Part shown: positions 24,622 through 31,383 of the stretch, piece by piece
How the letters are laid out: every line of letters begins with the position of its first letter
Numbering within the stretch: position 1 is the stretch's first letter
IMG/VR virus record: IMGVR_UViG_3300037635_001997
Span: 1 to 32,471 of that record
Direction: 5' to 3' (one strand)
DNA length: 32,471 nucleotides
From: a virus
Program-made: the position numbers and the translations under genes
The notes under the pieces: model-generated
Told to the model about the DNA's origin: nothing
Database searches by the model: none
Seen by the model: the letters and a program-made list of their open reading frames with translations, nothing else

Positions 24622-25578
24622 CTATTGACCGTATGCTTTAAGCTGATCAGCGATTGACTTGTACTCCTGGTGATCGGCATCACTCTGCCATCCACCGGAG
24701 CTGGACATGATGAGTTCACGCTTGCGTTCTTGCAGCCCCTTCACATCGGTAGGCATTGCTCGACCATTGGGAAGAGAGGCAGGCATTGTGCGCTCCATGG
24801 ATTGCTTCATGACTCGCAGGAAGGCAGGATCATTCATCATGGCGGCGTGTAGAGGATTCTCAGTCACGATCTCACCAGTCTCAGACTTAGCGTAGTCGAA
24901 TCCAGCAGCCTTACCCTTGTCCGACAGCAGGAACTCGCCCAACTGATCATCGAACTTGGACTTGAGTTCCTCTCCGCCTAACTCAGCAGTGAGCAGCTTG
25001 TGAGTCTCCTCGCGAGTCTTATTGAAGTCAGCCGTAGCAGTCTCCTGGTGCGATGTGACCATGCCTTCCATTAGCTGAGTGTGTGCAGCGAATAGCTCCT
25101 GCATAGCCTCAGGCGTGTTCACGGGGTGCTTGGTTGCCCATTCTGATACCATAGAGGCCAAATTATCGTCGATCTCAGCGCCCTCAGGCAGATCAGCCGG
25201 GATCAGAGCTTTCTTGTAAGCCTCCGCGGACGGTAGAGCGCCCAATCCCTCACGGTATGCAGCGAGATCCTCTGGTGTTGCGCCCTCGCCAGGCTTGACC
25301 ACAGCATTATCTACAGACTCCTGACGTTGTGAGAGACCAGCACGGGCCTCCTTGCCGTTCTTGAGCGCATCGAAGAACGATTGGTCGTTACGTGTAGCGA
25401 ATCCACTGAGATCCTCATGGCCGAGCTCCTTGAATGACTCACCCGCATTGCTGCGCAGTGTGCCATCTGGATGGTAGACCTTGGCGATTGGTGAATCTGC
25501 CCAGCTTTCGGATGATGCTCCACCCTCGGGAGCCTGACTTTCTGCGACTGGTGCAGCCGCTTGTGTTTCTTCTGACAT
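24622..25578 (-). CDS. Capsid assembly scaffolding protein (T7 gp9-like position)
   Basis: 318 residues, acidic and highly helical, lying immediately upstream of the capsid gene as scaffold genes do. The N terminus is disordered and Ala/Glu/Ser-rich. The middle has SFFDALKNGKEARAGLS and LGALPSAEAYKKALIP, a pattern seen in podovirus scaffold proteins. The C-terminal region is basic to mixed (KGLQERKRELIMSS, QEYKSIADQLKAYGQ), fitting the capsid-binding helix of scaffolds. It would template procapsid assembly and then leave. Its leader (AACAAATAACCAACGAATAA) contains no SD. Assignment rests on composition, order and partial resemblance. Confidence 0.8.
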   Translation of the reverse strand: MSEETQAAAPVAESQAPEGGASSESWADSPIAKVYHPDGTLRSNAGESFKELGHEDLSGFATRNDQSFFDALKNGKEARAGLSQRQESVDNAVVKPGEGATPEDLAAYREGLGALPSAEAYKKALIPADLPEGAEIDDNLASMVSEWATKHPVNTPEAMQELFAAHTQLMEGMVTSHQETATADFNKTREETHKLLTAELGGEELKSKFDDQLGEFLLSDKGKAAGFDYAKSETGEIVTENPLHAAMMNDPAFLRVMKQSMERTMPASLPNGRAMPTDVKGLQERKRELIMSSSGGWQSDADHQEYKSIADQLKAYGQ

Positions 25579-25589
25579 TTATTCGTTGG

Positions 25590-26057
25590 TTATTTGTTGA
25601 GCTTCCAGAGTCTGGCGAGTTCGGGATGGTTATCGATGAGATACTCCTTGCGACCTGGTGTTTGATTACCAAGCATGGGATCAGCAGCAGGAACAACGTC
25701 CCAGTCTACTGCAGCCATGAGTTCCTTCTCGGGATTCGGGATCAGATGAGCCACCTGAGTGCCTGTTGCGAGCTTCTCGACAGCGCCCTTGAGACGGTCA
25801 ACCTGCTCAAGTAAGCCTCGATTCTCCTCTTTAAGGTGCTCCACTTGCAACAGAGCAGCGTCCAGTGGACTCTCCTCCTGCTGTGGGGCCTCCTCGACAG
25901 GTGCAACGTAGTCTTCACCGGCTGCTGCTGCCTTGAGTTCCTCGATGTTCTTGTAATAGACAGGAGCGGTAGGGATAACCTTACCGTCCTCGATGTTCGC
26001 GACGAGCTTGCCGTCCTTCACGCGGATGATCTCCGCGCCTTCTTTTCTGTATTCCAT
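25590..26057 (-). CDS. Hypothetical protein with central coiled coil (head region)
   Basis: 155 residues. The N-terminal 40 residues form a beta-type segment (AEIIRVKDGKLVANIEDGKVI), followed by an Ala/Glu/Pro-rich linker (EEAPQQEESP) and a heptad-like coiled coil (LQVEHLKEENRGLLEQVDRL). The tail ends in NHPELARLWKLNK. The leader upstream of its ATG is A/C-rich (AACAAATAAACCAACAAAAC) with no SD, like the scaffold gene that follows. An assembly or scaffold-accessory role is plausible from the coiled coil and position, but unproven. Confidence 0.7.
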   Translation of the reverse strand: MEYRKEGAEIIRVKDGKLVANIEDGKVIPTAPVYYKNIEELKAAAAGEDYVAPVEEAPQQEESPLDAALLQVEHLKEENRGLLEQVDRLKGAVEKLATGTQVAHLIPNPEKELMAAVDWDVVPAADPMLGNQTPGRKEYLIDNHPELARLWKLNK

Positions 26058-26069
26058 GGTTTTGTTGGT

Positions 26070-26294
26070 TTATTTGTTGGGAGTTTCAATCCCGGTATCA
26101 TTGCGGATAGACCGCATGAGAGCTAGTATACGTCCTGCACCTGCCCGTTCCTCTGGCGGCAGGTCTGGATTGGTGATGATGTCATCGATGATTGAATCGA
26201 TAAGGATCTCACCGCCCTCGGACAGTAAGATCTGTTGAATCTTGGATCGCTTGGTAGCATCAAGACGGTAGGTGATTGCGTTCGGACTGATCAT
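26070..26294 (-). CDS. Hypothetical 74-aa protein after portal
   Basis: 74 residues, mostly helical, with no recognised family. The N terminus (MISPNAITYRLDATKRSKIQQILLSEGGEI) is followed by an acidic helix and then LPPEERAGAGRILALMRSIRND. Its ATG overlaps the portal TAA by one base (TAATG), which strongly suggests translation by re-initiation. Position between portal and scaffold suggests a minor head or assembly factor, but nothing in the sequence shows a function. Confidence 0.65.
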   Translation of the reverse strand: MISPNAITYRLDATKRSKIQQILLSEGGEILIDSIIDDIITNPDLPPEERAGAGRILALMRSIRNDTGIETPNK

Positions 26295-27937
26295 TATGAG
26301 AGTGCGCCTAGCATAGCCTCAGGGTCTTGGACGGAAGAGAGATCCTTGGCCACACCGCCTGCGGTCTGAGCCATCTCTGCCATCTGAGCCTGTTGAGCTG
26401 CTTGCTGTTGAGCTTCCTGCTGTTCCTGATACTCGTCCTCGCTGAGGAGATCGTCCTCGTCCTGACCGAGATCACGCCAGATACGTGTCTGGATCTTCTT
26501 AATGTCGTGGACATTGGCACGGCCATCAGCAGCAGCCAGGTTGACGATTGCATCCATCATGCCCATGGCCTCGACGGCTTTGGAGCGCTTGTGGTTGCTT
26601 GTGAAGGTGTTGTCGAAAGCAAACTGCGGCATGCGTGGCTTCCCTGTGACCTCATTGTAGGCTTCATCTGGTAGCTCAATCACTCCACGCTCGACGAGGG
26701 AGTTGAATGCCCAGCCAACGATTGGCTTGGTGTGATCCTGCTCGAGTGCTGTGAGTGTGGGATTCGCCTGAGCATTAAGCTCTTCCCGCCTCATGTTGGC
26801 CTCGGTAGCAGTCATCTCACCCTGGTTGCGGTTGAACATGTTGAACAGATGCCCGTGGTAAGCCTCATCGATGGAGTCTTGCAGCTTGCTCCAGATATCC
26901 ATGCCTACCTGATAGTTGCCACCACCAGAGAGCTCATAGACTGGATTCTTACCAGCGGCAGAGGTTTCGGCGTAGTAATTGACCTCAGCAGCACCAAGAC
27001 CAACACCCTCCTCCTTCATGTAGCTAGGAGCCATGACCGGTGGGACAGCAGCACGCTCACCCATCACCATCATGAATTTCCCGGCGTAGTTGGCCTTGTA
27101 TGCATCTGGGAGGATCTCATGGGCGGGACAGTAGCCCCAAGGACTTCCATCGACCTCGTAGCGACTGGATACAATCTCGAAGTGATCATTGCCGGAGTCG
27201 AGCACGACATGCTTGCTGTCACGCTCAACGACCTTCACGGAGTATGCCATGCCCTTGTTGCCAGCATCGGCCTTCATCTTCCACTTAGGCTGCTTCTCGA
27301 TGACAACGAGGAAATCGTGTGTGGTGCTACGACGCTGAGGGTCTGCTGCCTCTTGCTGTAGCTTCGTAGAAAGGTTCTCACGCCCCCACATCTCAGCAGC
27401 ACGGTAGGCAGGCCATTTGTAGCAGGCTCCGAAGGTATCGACCTTCTCAGAATGATCGTGGTCGATGACGTAGTTGAGGGGATCGAAGCGACAGAAGTTC
27501 ATGACTTCCTCGCCATTGTCATCCTGCTCCCACTTCATTCGCATCGTCCCGGTTCCCAGCTGAGACCGATCAAAGATGGCGCGGTGATTGACTGTGTGGA
27601 AGTTGGAAGAGCGTAGGTAATGCATGACAGCCTCTCCTGCTTCACGGTAGACCTTCTCGAGACTGAGGTTCTTGCGATCCTCCCATGCTGGACGCATCAC
27701 AAGCCAGTCACGGTCGCGAGGATACAGCATCGAAGTGATGCCGTTGGCCTGCATGCGGGACTTAGTTCTCAGTGTCGTATCGTAAATCTCATTGTGTGGC
27801 ACGTATCCACCAACATTCCCACGGCCATTGTAGTTGCGGGAGTTCATGAGCCAAGCAGTCTCCTGCCATAGATACTCATGAGGGAGGCGTAGTGCCTCCA
27901 ACTGCGTGAATCGCTCGACCGTATCCTTGCCTGTCAT
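26294..27937 (-). CDS. Portal (head-tail connector) protein, T7 gp8-like
   Basis: A 547-residue portal of the podovirus head-to-tail connecting family. The N-terminal part is characteristic: LPHEYLWQETAWLMNSRNY, TTLRTKSRMQANGITSMLYP and WLVMRPAW, followed by a GTGTMRMKWEQ segment. The middle holds the RNQGEMTATEANMRREE stretch typical of the portal stem and wing region. The C terminus is Gln/Ala-rich and probably forms the crown or barrel helices. Twelve copies would form the packaging vertex through which the terminase drives DNA and to which the tail tube attaches. It lies directly after the 56-aa protein and ends in a TAATG overlap with the next gene. Confidence 0.93.
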   Translation of the reverse strand: MTGKDTVERFTQLEALRLPHEYLWQETAWLMNSRNYNGRGNVGGYVPHNEIYDTTLRTKSRMQANGITSMLYPRDRDWLVMRPAWEDRKNLSLEKVYREAGEAVMHYLRSSNFHTVNHRAIFDRSQLGTGTMRMKWEQDDNGEEVMNFCRFDPLNYVIDHDHSEKVDTFGACYKWPAYRAAEMWGRENLSTKLQQEAADPQRRSTTHDFLVVIEKQPKWKMKADAGNKGMAYSVKVVERDSKHVVLDSGNDHFEIVSSRYEVDGSPWGYCPAHEILPDAYKANYAGKFMMVMGERAAVPPVMAPSYMKEEGVGLGAAEVNYYAETSAAGKNPVYELSGGGNYQVGMDIWSKLQDSIDEAYHGHLFNMFNRNQGEMTATEANMRREELNAQANPTLTALEQDHTKPIVGWAFNSLVERGVIELPDEAYNEVTGKPRMPQFAFDNTFTSNHKRSKAVEAMGMMDAIVNLAAADGRANVHDIKKIQTRIWRDLGQDEDDLLSEDEYQEQQEAQQQAAQQAQMAEMAQTAGGVAKDLSSVQDPEAMLGALS

Positions 27938-27938
27938 G

Positions 27939-28109
27939 CTAACCTAAAGTGGTATTGGTGGCTGCTGCTCCGGCTTGGATGGTGTCCTGATAACCGAAGC
28001 GGCCACGCATCCTCTTCTTCTGATCCTCTTGCTCCCGCTTGATCGAGAGCGAGGACTGTTGTGCTGGTGCAGCTACCGGTGCAGCTTTTGGAGTCTTTGG
28101 CATTCCCAT
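27939..28109 (-). CDS. 56-aa head-region protein between terminase and portal
   Basis: A short ORF read directly from the sequence: ATG at 28109, TAG at 27939-27941. It starts MGMPKTPKAAPVAAPAQQ, a low-complexity Pro/Ala stretch, then a charged helix (IKREQEDQKKRMRGRFG) and a polar tail ending in NTTLG. Many podoviruses carry a small protein of this form, Pro/Ala-rich then K/R-rich with RGR, directly upstream of the portal; their role is not settled. Its stop is one base from the portal ATG (TAGcATG), so it is very likely translated and coupled to the portal gene. Met3 is an alternative start. Confidence 0.7.
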   Translation of the reverse strand: MGMPKTPKAAPVAAPAQQSSLSIKREQEDQKKRMRGRFGYQDTIQAGAAATNTTLG

Positions 28110-28147
28110 GTCTTTGCTAATAATGGATGATTGATAATCTCACAACG

Positions 28148-29455
28148 CTATAGGTTGCCGACACCGATAGTCCTCTGTTTACCCGGCCCAGTGGACTCGA
28201 ACGTCCTTAGCTCGGGCAGCATCTTGTTCTGGATTGCCTCAGAGATATATCCGAATGCATCAGCCGGGTGTGACGACCAGTCATGAGCTATTTTGTTCTC
28301 GATGTAGCCTCCTAGACGGCTCTCCTTGCGATGGTATGCACTAAGAGCTTCGATTAAACCACCCTCACCGGCTAAAGACTCATGAAACCAGAGCTGATTG
28401 AACATATCTGTCATCATGCGGATGCGCTTCTCGTCTGCACCATGAGGGCCGCGTGGTAGAGTCTTCACGTTCATGAGCCCTGATTCCAACAGCTTGTCGG
28501 CAAAGGACATATTGTCCGCATGCTTGTTGTCTCCATCATGTGGAAGGAAGTGATACCCGTAGTTGTAGCCCTTGGCTATCATATGAGCTACGCGCTCGCC
28601 GGTCTTGAGATCCAGACCAGAGTCGCAGTCGATTATACGATAAGTCAGACCCACACGCTGGAAGTAGATGACGCAAGTATTTGCAGGAGCTCCCAAGTCC
28701 CAGGTTGTATGGACCAGTGCAGACTCATCGATGGGGAATGGTCCGATGCGCCCCTCGTTCTCAGCCCTAGCCATGTCGGCAGCGTAGATTGCGCCAGGTC
28801 TACCAATGGAGAAGTCGCACTCGTATTCCTGTCTGAAGTCAGAATCGGACACGGTATAGTCATCCTGGATGCTTTTAAGCTCCTCAGCAGGCAATATTCC
28901 ACTCTCGCTTGCACGGATGACCGCGCTGTGCCAATCCTCAGCAGCCTCAGCCTGCAAATGGCGCTTGTAGAAAGCATTCTTCCCCTTGGGTGTGCCGATA
29001 AACCATGCGAACCCCTGATAATCGGAGAGACACGGACGGATTACCTGCGACCACGCAGCGGGAACGATGTCGGCTGGCTCATCCATGATCACACCGTCGA
29101 GGTAGATTCCCCGCATCCGATCATAGTTATCACCAGAGTAGAGCCTGATGGTTGCGCGATTTGGCAGAGTGACAGTCAAGTCGGACTCGTTGATCTTCAC
29201 CTGAGGGACTTTACCTAGGAAATCTTTGAGGTATGCCCATGCGATGTCCTTGGCTTGATCCCTTGTGGGTGCAACGTACGCGAAACGAGGGGGAGGGCCG
29301 GGTCTCTTGAGTTCGAATGCTACCTTGATGAGCTTCTGAAGGACCGCGAACGTCTTACCGGCACGACGATGAGCGACGATGCAAGCCCATCTCTTGTTAC
29401 TGTGGAGGAATGGTTTGAATGCCGCCCTCGGATTTAGCTCTAGAGTGACGTTCAT
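28148..29455 (-). CDS. terL: Terminase large subunit (packaging ATPase/nuclease)
   Basis: A 435-residue packaging motor. The ATPase half has a Walker A variant AHRRAGKT (residues 28-35), a Walker B VIMDEP (Asp125, Glu126) and a coupling-type segment WFIGTPKGKN near 151-160. The nuclease half starts with the RNase H-like strand HTTWDLGAP (Asp253), followed by HDGDNKHADN near 306-315, and ends with HPADAFGYISEAI, whose Asp is the usual third metal ligand. Length and motif order fit a complete protein. It is coupled to the small subunit by an ATGA overlap. In T7 the terminase genes close the genome; here they open the structural block. Confidence 0.95.
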   Translation of the reverse strand: MNVTLELNPRAAFKPFLHSNKRWACIVAHRRAGKTFAVLQKLIKVAFELKRPGPPPRFAYVAPTRDQAKDIAWAYLKDFLGKVPQVKINESDLTVTLPNRATIRLYSGDNYDRMRGIYLDGVIMDEPADIVPAAWSQVIRPCLSDYQGFAWFIGTPKGKNAFYKRHLQAEAAEDWHSAVIRASESGILPAEELKSIQDDYTVSDSDFRQEYECDFSIGRPGAIYAADMARAENEGRIGPFPIDESALVHTTWDLGAPANTCVIYFQRVGLTYRIIDCDSGLDLKTGERVAHMIAKGYNYGYHFLPHDGDNKHADNMSFADKLLESGLMNVKTLPRGPHGADEKRIRMMTDMFNQLWFHESLAGEGGLIEALSAYHRKESRLGGYIENKIAHDWSSHPADAFGYISEAIQNKMLPELRTFESTGPGKQRTIGVGNL

Positions 29456-29811
29456 TCCCCGATCTTAATCGTGATATCGGCTTCCACCTCGATCTTCTCA
29501 GCAGCGTGATCACCTGTCATCCTGTTCTCCTCTGCAATGGCAGCTAGGGCGACTCTGGGATCATCCAGCTTGGTGTTCTGGTAGATCTCATAGATGCCTT
29601 CCAGCTTGCTCTCACGGGTGAATTTGGACGCTGCCTTGACCTCTCCGCGCAATTCCTCGATATATTCGGCAACCTTGGGGTTTCTTATCAACTTAGAAGC
29701 GCCAGCTTCGGCTGAGTTCCCCGTGGAAGTGTAGCCAGCTTCCTGGTAGGCGCGGCTGGCTGGGCGACCTTGGACTACGAGCTCGGCGAATTTGCGTTGA
29801 CGGTCATTCAT
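29452..29811 (-). CDS. terS: Terminase small subunit
   Basis: A 119-residue protein recognised by its N terminus MNDRQRKFAELVVQG, followed by SRAYQEAGYT and a second helix segment (ASKLIRNPKVAEYIEEL). This is the helix-turn-helix pattern of the Terminase_2 type small subunits that bind the packaging site and regulate the large subunit. The frame is open upstream to 29970, but that extension has no family likeness and would overlap the preceding gene by about 150 bases, so I chose the internal ATG at 29811. The C terminus is acidic and beta-like (EKIEVEADITIKIGE), suited to contacting the large subunit. The stop overlaps the large terminase ATG as ATGA. Confidence 0.85.
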   Translation of the reverse strand: MNDRQRKFAELVVQGRPASRAYQEAGYTSTGNSAEAGASKLIRNPKVAEYIEELRGEVKAASKFTRESKLEGIYEIYQNTKLDDPRVALAAIAEENRMTGDHAAEKIEVEADITIKIGE

Positions 29812-29816
29812 GATGC

Positions 29817-30116
29817 TTAAGAGATGGATTCTTCCGCCACTATCTCCTTGAATTTCTTGCTCAACAAGAATTTTCGGGCCGCACGTCGAGCGAGTCTGGC
29901 TGTTCGAGCCTTGGACATAATGTGATTGGTGGGCAGTGGTCCTCCCCGTTCCTCGATCATCTCTTTCCAATCCTCAACTGCTTGAGCGATTGTATTGCGG
30001 AAAGGGCCATGGATGTCCTTGCCCTGTCGTTCTGTTGTCACCTTGCGAAAGATCTTCGCAAAGTAAAACCCGTCTTGTTCGTAAATGCCCTCTGGGAGGC
30101 CTCGGTTATTGGTCAT
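29817..30116 (-). CDS. Hypothetical small basic protein upstream of terminase
   Basis: 99 residues, not assigned to a family. The first 60 residues hold an aromatic, mixed beta-type segment (GIYEQDGFYFAKIFRKV) followed by a helix (TIAQAVEDWKEMIEERG), an arrangement reminiscent of small AP2-like phage DNA-binding domains. The C-terminal third is strongly basic and helical (SKARTARLARRAARKFL), consistent with nucleic-acid contact. It overlaps the metallopeptidase-like gene by 11 bases and ends 5 bases before the small terminase start, so it is part of the packaging operon. A role in DNA binding or packaging is inference from charge and position only. Confidence 0.6.
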   Translation of the reverse strand: MTNNRGLPEGIYEQDGFYFAKIFRKVTTERQGKDIHGPFRNTIAQAVEDWKEMIEERGGPLPTNHIMSKARTARLARRAARKFLLSKKFKEIVAEESIS

Positions 30117-30411
30117 TGGTTCTGTTCTTTAGTCGTTTTAGGATTCGTTCATATGCTGGGAAAAAGATCTCGTCGATGCAGCGGACGCATGATTCCTCCT
30201 GAAATGAGTCGAGGAAGGAGATCCCAGACAGGTGGAAGGCTGCGTGGAGCATCTCATGCCGTAGGGTGGGCAAGTATTCCTGCTCTGGGAGATTCTCAGC
30301 GAGTTGAATGGTTCGTTTGTCATGTGAATACTGCCCGTAGCAGTCATCGAGTTCTGTTCGTTGTATTTTAATTCTATGGCCAGCGATCATGACTGAGTTG
30401 ATTGCTGTCAT
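30106..30411 (-). CDS. Small zinc metallopeptidase-like protein (HExxH)
   Basis: A 101-residue protein with a zincin signature RHEMLHAAFH (His52, Glu53, His56) inside a predicted helix, preceded by a beta-hairpin-like N-terminal half. The size and motif match the small phage ImmA/SprT-like minimal metallopeptidases that often sit beside terminase genes. A third zinc ligand could be an acidic residue in the CIDEIF segment, but this is not certain. An internal Met8 is an alternative start; neither has an SD. It overlaps the next gene by 11 bases, which implies translational coupling. It is the first gene after the hairpin that follows the methyltransferase. The role in the phage cycle is unknown. 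Confidence 0.65.
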   Translation of the reverse strand: MTAINSVMIAGHRIKIQRTELDDCYGQYSHDKRTIQLAENLPEQEYLPTLRHEMLHAAFHLSGISFLDSFQEESCVRCIDEIFFPAYERILKRLKNRTNDQ

Positions 30412-30450
30412 GCTGTTAAGCTAGCATTATTATCACCCCCTCACAACAGT

Positions 30451-30484
30451 AAACCCGACCAAGTTAATCAACTCAGTCGGGTTT
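30451..30484 (-). terminator. Strong hairpin after the methyltransferase gene, probable terminator
   Basis: A 9-bp perfect stem (30451-30459 AAACCCGAC with 30476-30484 GTCGGGTTT), extended by an inner 4-bp stem (AGTT/AACT at 30462-30465 and 30470-30473) across a 2-base internal loop. It begins 16 bases past the methyltransferase stop. On the minus strand the stem ends in TTT then ACTG, a short U tract; on the plus strand it ends in a TTTTT run, so it is bidirectional in form. It separates the methyltransferase region from the packaging and structural block and probably ends or attenuates the upstream transcript. Confidence 0.65.
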
Positions 30485-30499
30485 TTATTCACTATCATC

Positions 30500-31378
30500 T
30501 TACTGACTCAGCAATCTCCATGCGAGTTCGGCCACTTGTGGAACCTGGCCGTTTCCAATGGATTTAAGTCTGTCCACCCTATGGGCCACCCCATGAGCCA
30601 CTCGACCCACGTTGGGTTCAGTGTGCCAATAGCCCATTCCTCCTTGGTCTTGCCCCTCACTTCCTCGCAGTTGCCCAGCATCCGCTGCATCTTGCCGCTT
30701 GGTGTTCCTGCTGCATCCTCGTTCGCGGATGGAGTTGGCCACATATGCCGCGCCTTCACCTGCTGGCTTAGTCCAATCTGCGCCATCCGGCCTGTCTCCT
30801 TGTCGTAGTGGCGGCAGTTGCTCCCCACGGCCTCCCCCGTCTTGGTTTCCAGCCTTTCGATACTGATGCCGGGTTCCTGTGCTGCGGGAGTTCGCCACAA
30901 TCCAGATCCTGTCCCGCTTGTGAGGGGCGGCAACGTCATGCGCTCCCAACACACCCCATTTTGCATCATACCCCATTTTGGCAAGATCACCGAGGACTCG
31001 GGCAAGTCCTCGTCCCACAAGCATTGGTGAGTTCTCCACGAAGACATGTTTCGGTCGAACTTCACCGATGATTCTCGCCATGTGTCCCCACATACTGGAT
31101 CTCTCTCCATCGATTCCTGCACCTTTTCCTGCGCAAGAGATGTCCTGACAGGGAAAGCCTCCAGAAATGACGTCAACACGGCCTCGCCAAGGTTTTCCGT
31201 CAAAGGTTTGAACGTCATCCCAGATCGGGAAAGCTGGGAGGGTTCCTTCGTTTTGACGGGCAACCAAGACTGAGGCTGGGTAGGGTTCCCATTCGACAGC
31301 GCACACTGTGCGCCATCCAAGGAGATGCCCTCCGAGTATTCCTCCACCAGCGCCTGCGAATAAAGCCAACTCATTCAT
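30500..31378 (-). CDS. dcm: DNA cytosine-5 methyltransferase (Dcm-like)
   Basis: A 292-residue C5-cytosine methyltransferase that transfers methyl from S-adenosylmethionine to cytosine, probably protecting phage DNA from host restriction. Motifs in order: motif I LFAGAGGGILGG at the N terminus (SAM binding), motif IV GGFPCQDIS with catalytic Cys77, motif VI as ENS (Glu115), motif VIII RDRIWIVA, and motif X as SIGNGQVP near the C terminus. The stretch between motifs VIII and X, about 165-260, is the target recognition region and is short, so specificity cannot be read. No Shine-Dalgarno precedes the ATG. A second 288-codon ORF in the +1 frame covers almost the whole gene (see separate entry). 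A strong hairpin lies just past the stop. Enzyme class is secure; a phage-borne orphan methyltransferase without a cognate nuclease in view is typical. Confidence 0.93.
   Translation of the reverse strand: MNELALFAGAGGGILGGHLLGWRTVCAVEWEPYPASVLVARQNEGTLPAFPIWDDVQTFDGKPWRGRVDVISGGFPCQDISCAGKGAGIDGERSSMWGHMARIIGEVRPKHVFVENSPMLVGRGLARVLGDLAKMGYDAKWGVLGAHDVAAPHKRDRIWIVANSRSTGTRHQYRKAGNQDGGGRGEQLPPLRQGDRPDGADWTKPAGEGAAYVANSIRERGCSRNTKRQDAADAGQLRGSEGQDQGGMGYWHTEPNVGRVAHGVAHRVDRLKSIGNGQVPQVAELAWRLLSQ
30508..31374 (-). CDS. Nested +1-frame ORF inside the methyltransferase gene (possible overlapping gene)
   Basis: A 288-codon ORF starting ATG 4 bases after the methyltransferase ATG (ATGAATGAG carries both starts) and stopping 8 bases before the methyltransferase ends. 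It has protein-like composition, rich in Trp, Pro and Ser, with stretches such as SSWRTHQCL, LPKWGMMQNG, MWPTPSANEDAAG and WVEWLMGWPIGWTDL. From memory, sequences of this type occur as predicted phage proteins near or in place of Dcm genes. Part of that resemblance must follow mechanically from the conserved methyltransferase frame: GRVAHGVAHRVDRL read one base later gives WVEWLMGWPIGWTD. What remains unexplained is the lack of stops over 867 bases. It could be a genuine overprinted gene, or an open frame kept by codon composition. I cannot tell whether it is translated. Confidence 0.3.
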   Translation of the reverse strand: MSWLYSQALVEEYSEGISLDGAQCALSNGNPTQPQSWLPVKTKEPSQLSRSGMTFKPLTENLGEAVLTSFLEAFPVRTSLAQEKVQESMERDPVCGDTWRESSVKFDRNMSSWRTHQCLWDEDLPESSVILPKWGMMQNGVCWERMTLPPLTSGTGSGLWRTPAAQEPGISIERLETKTGEAVGSNCRHYDKETGRMAQIGLSQQVKARHMWPTPSANEDAAGTPSGKMQRMLGNCEEVRGKTKEEWAIGTLNPTWVEWLMGWPIGWTDLNPLETARFHKWPNSHGDC

Positions 31379-31383
31379 CTATT

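Noticed and set aside
26732-27361. A 209-codon plus-strand ORF antisense to the portal gene
   Set aside because: The portal frame is clearly coding and conserved; the antisense product is Leu/Val/His-rich and unrecognisable, as expected for a shadow frame.
28520-29218. A 232-codon plus-strand ORF antisense to the terminase large subunit
   Set aside because: The minus strand carries all terminase motifs. The antisense product has no recognisable domain and there is no supporting gene, overlap or leader on the plus strand.
29812-29970. N-terminal extension of the small terminase to a start at 29970
   Set aside because: It overlaps the preceding gene by about 150 bases and has no family resemblance. 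The internal start MNDRQRKFAEL matches the family N terminus.
30425-30445. A GATAATAAT stretch on the minus strand upstream of the small metallopeptidase gene as a -10 box
   Set aside because: No -35-like hexamer is found 16-18 bases upstream, so a sigma70 promoter is not supported. A phage-polymerase promoter cannot be excluded.
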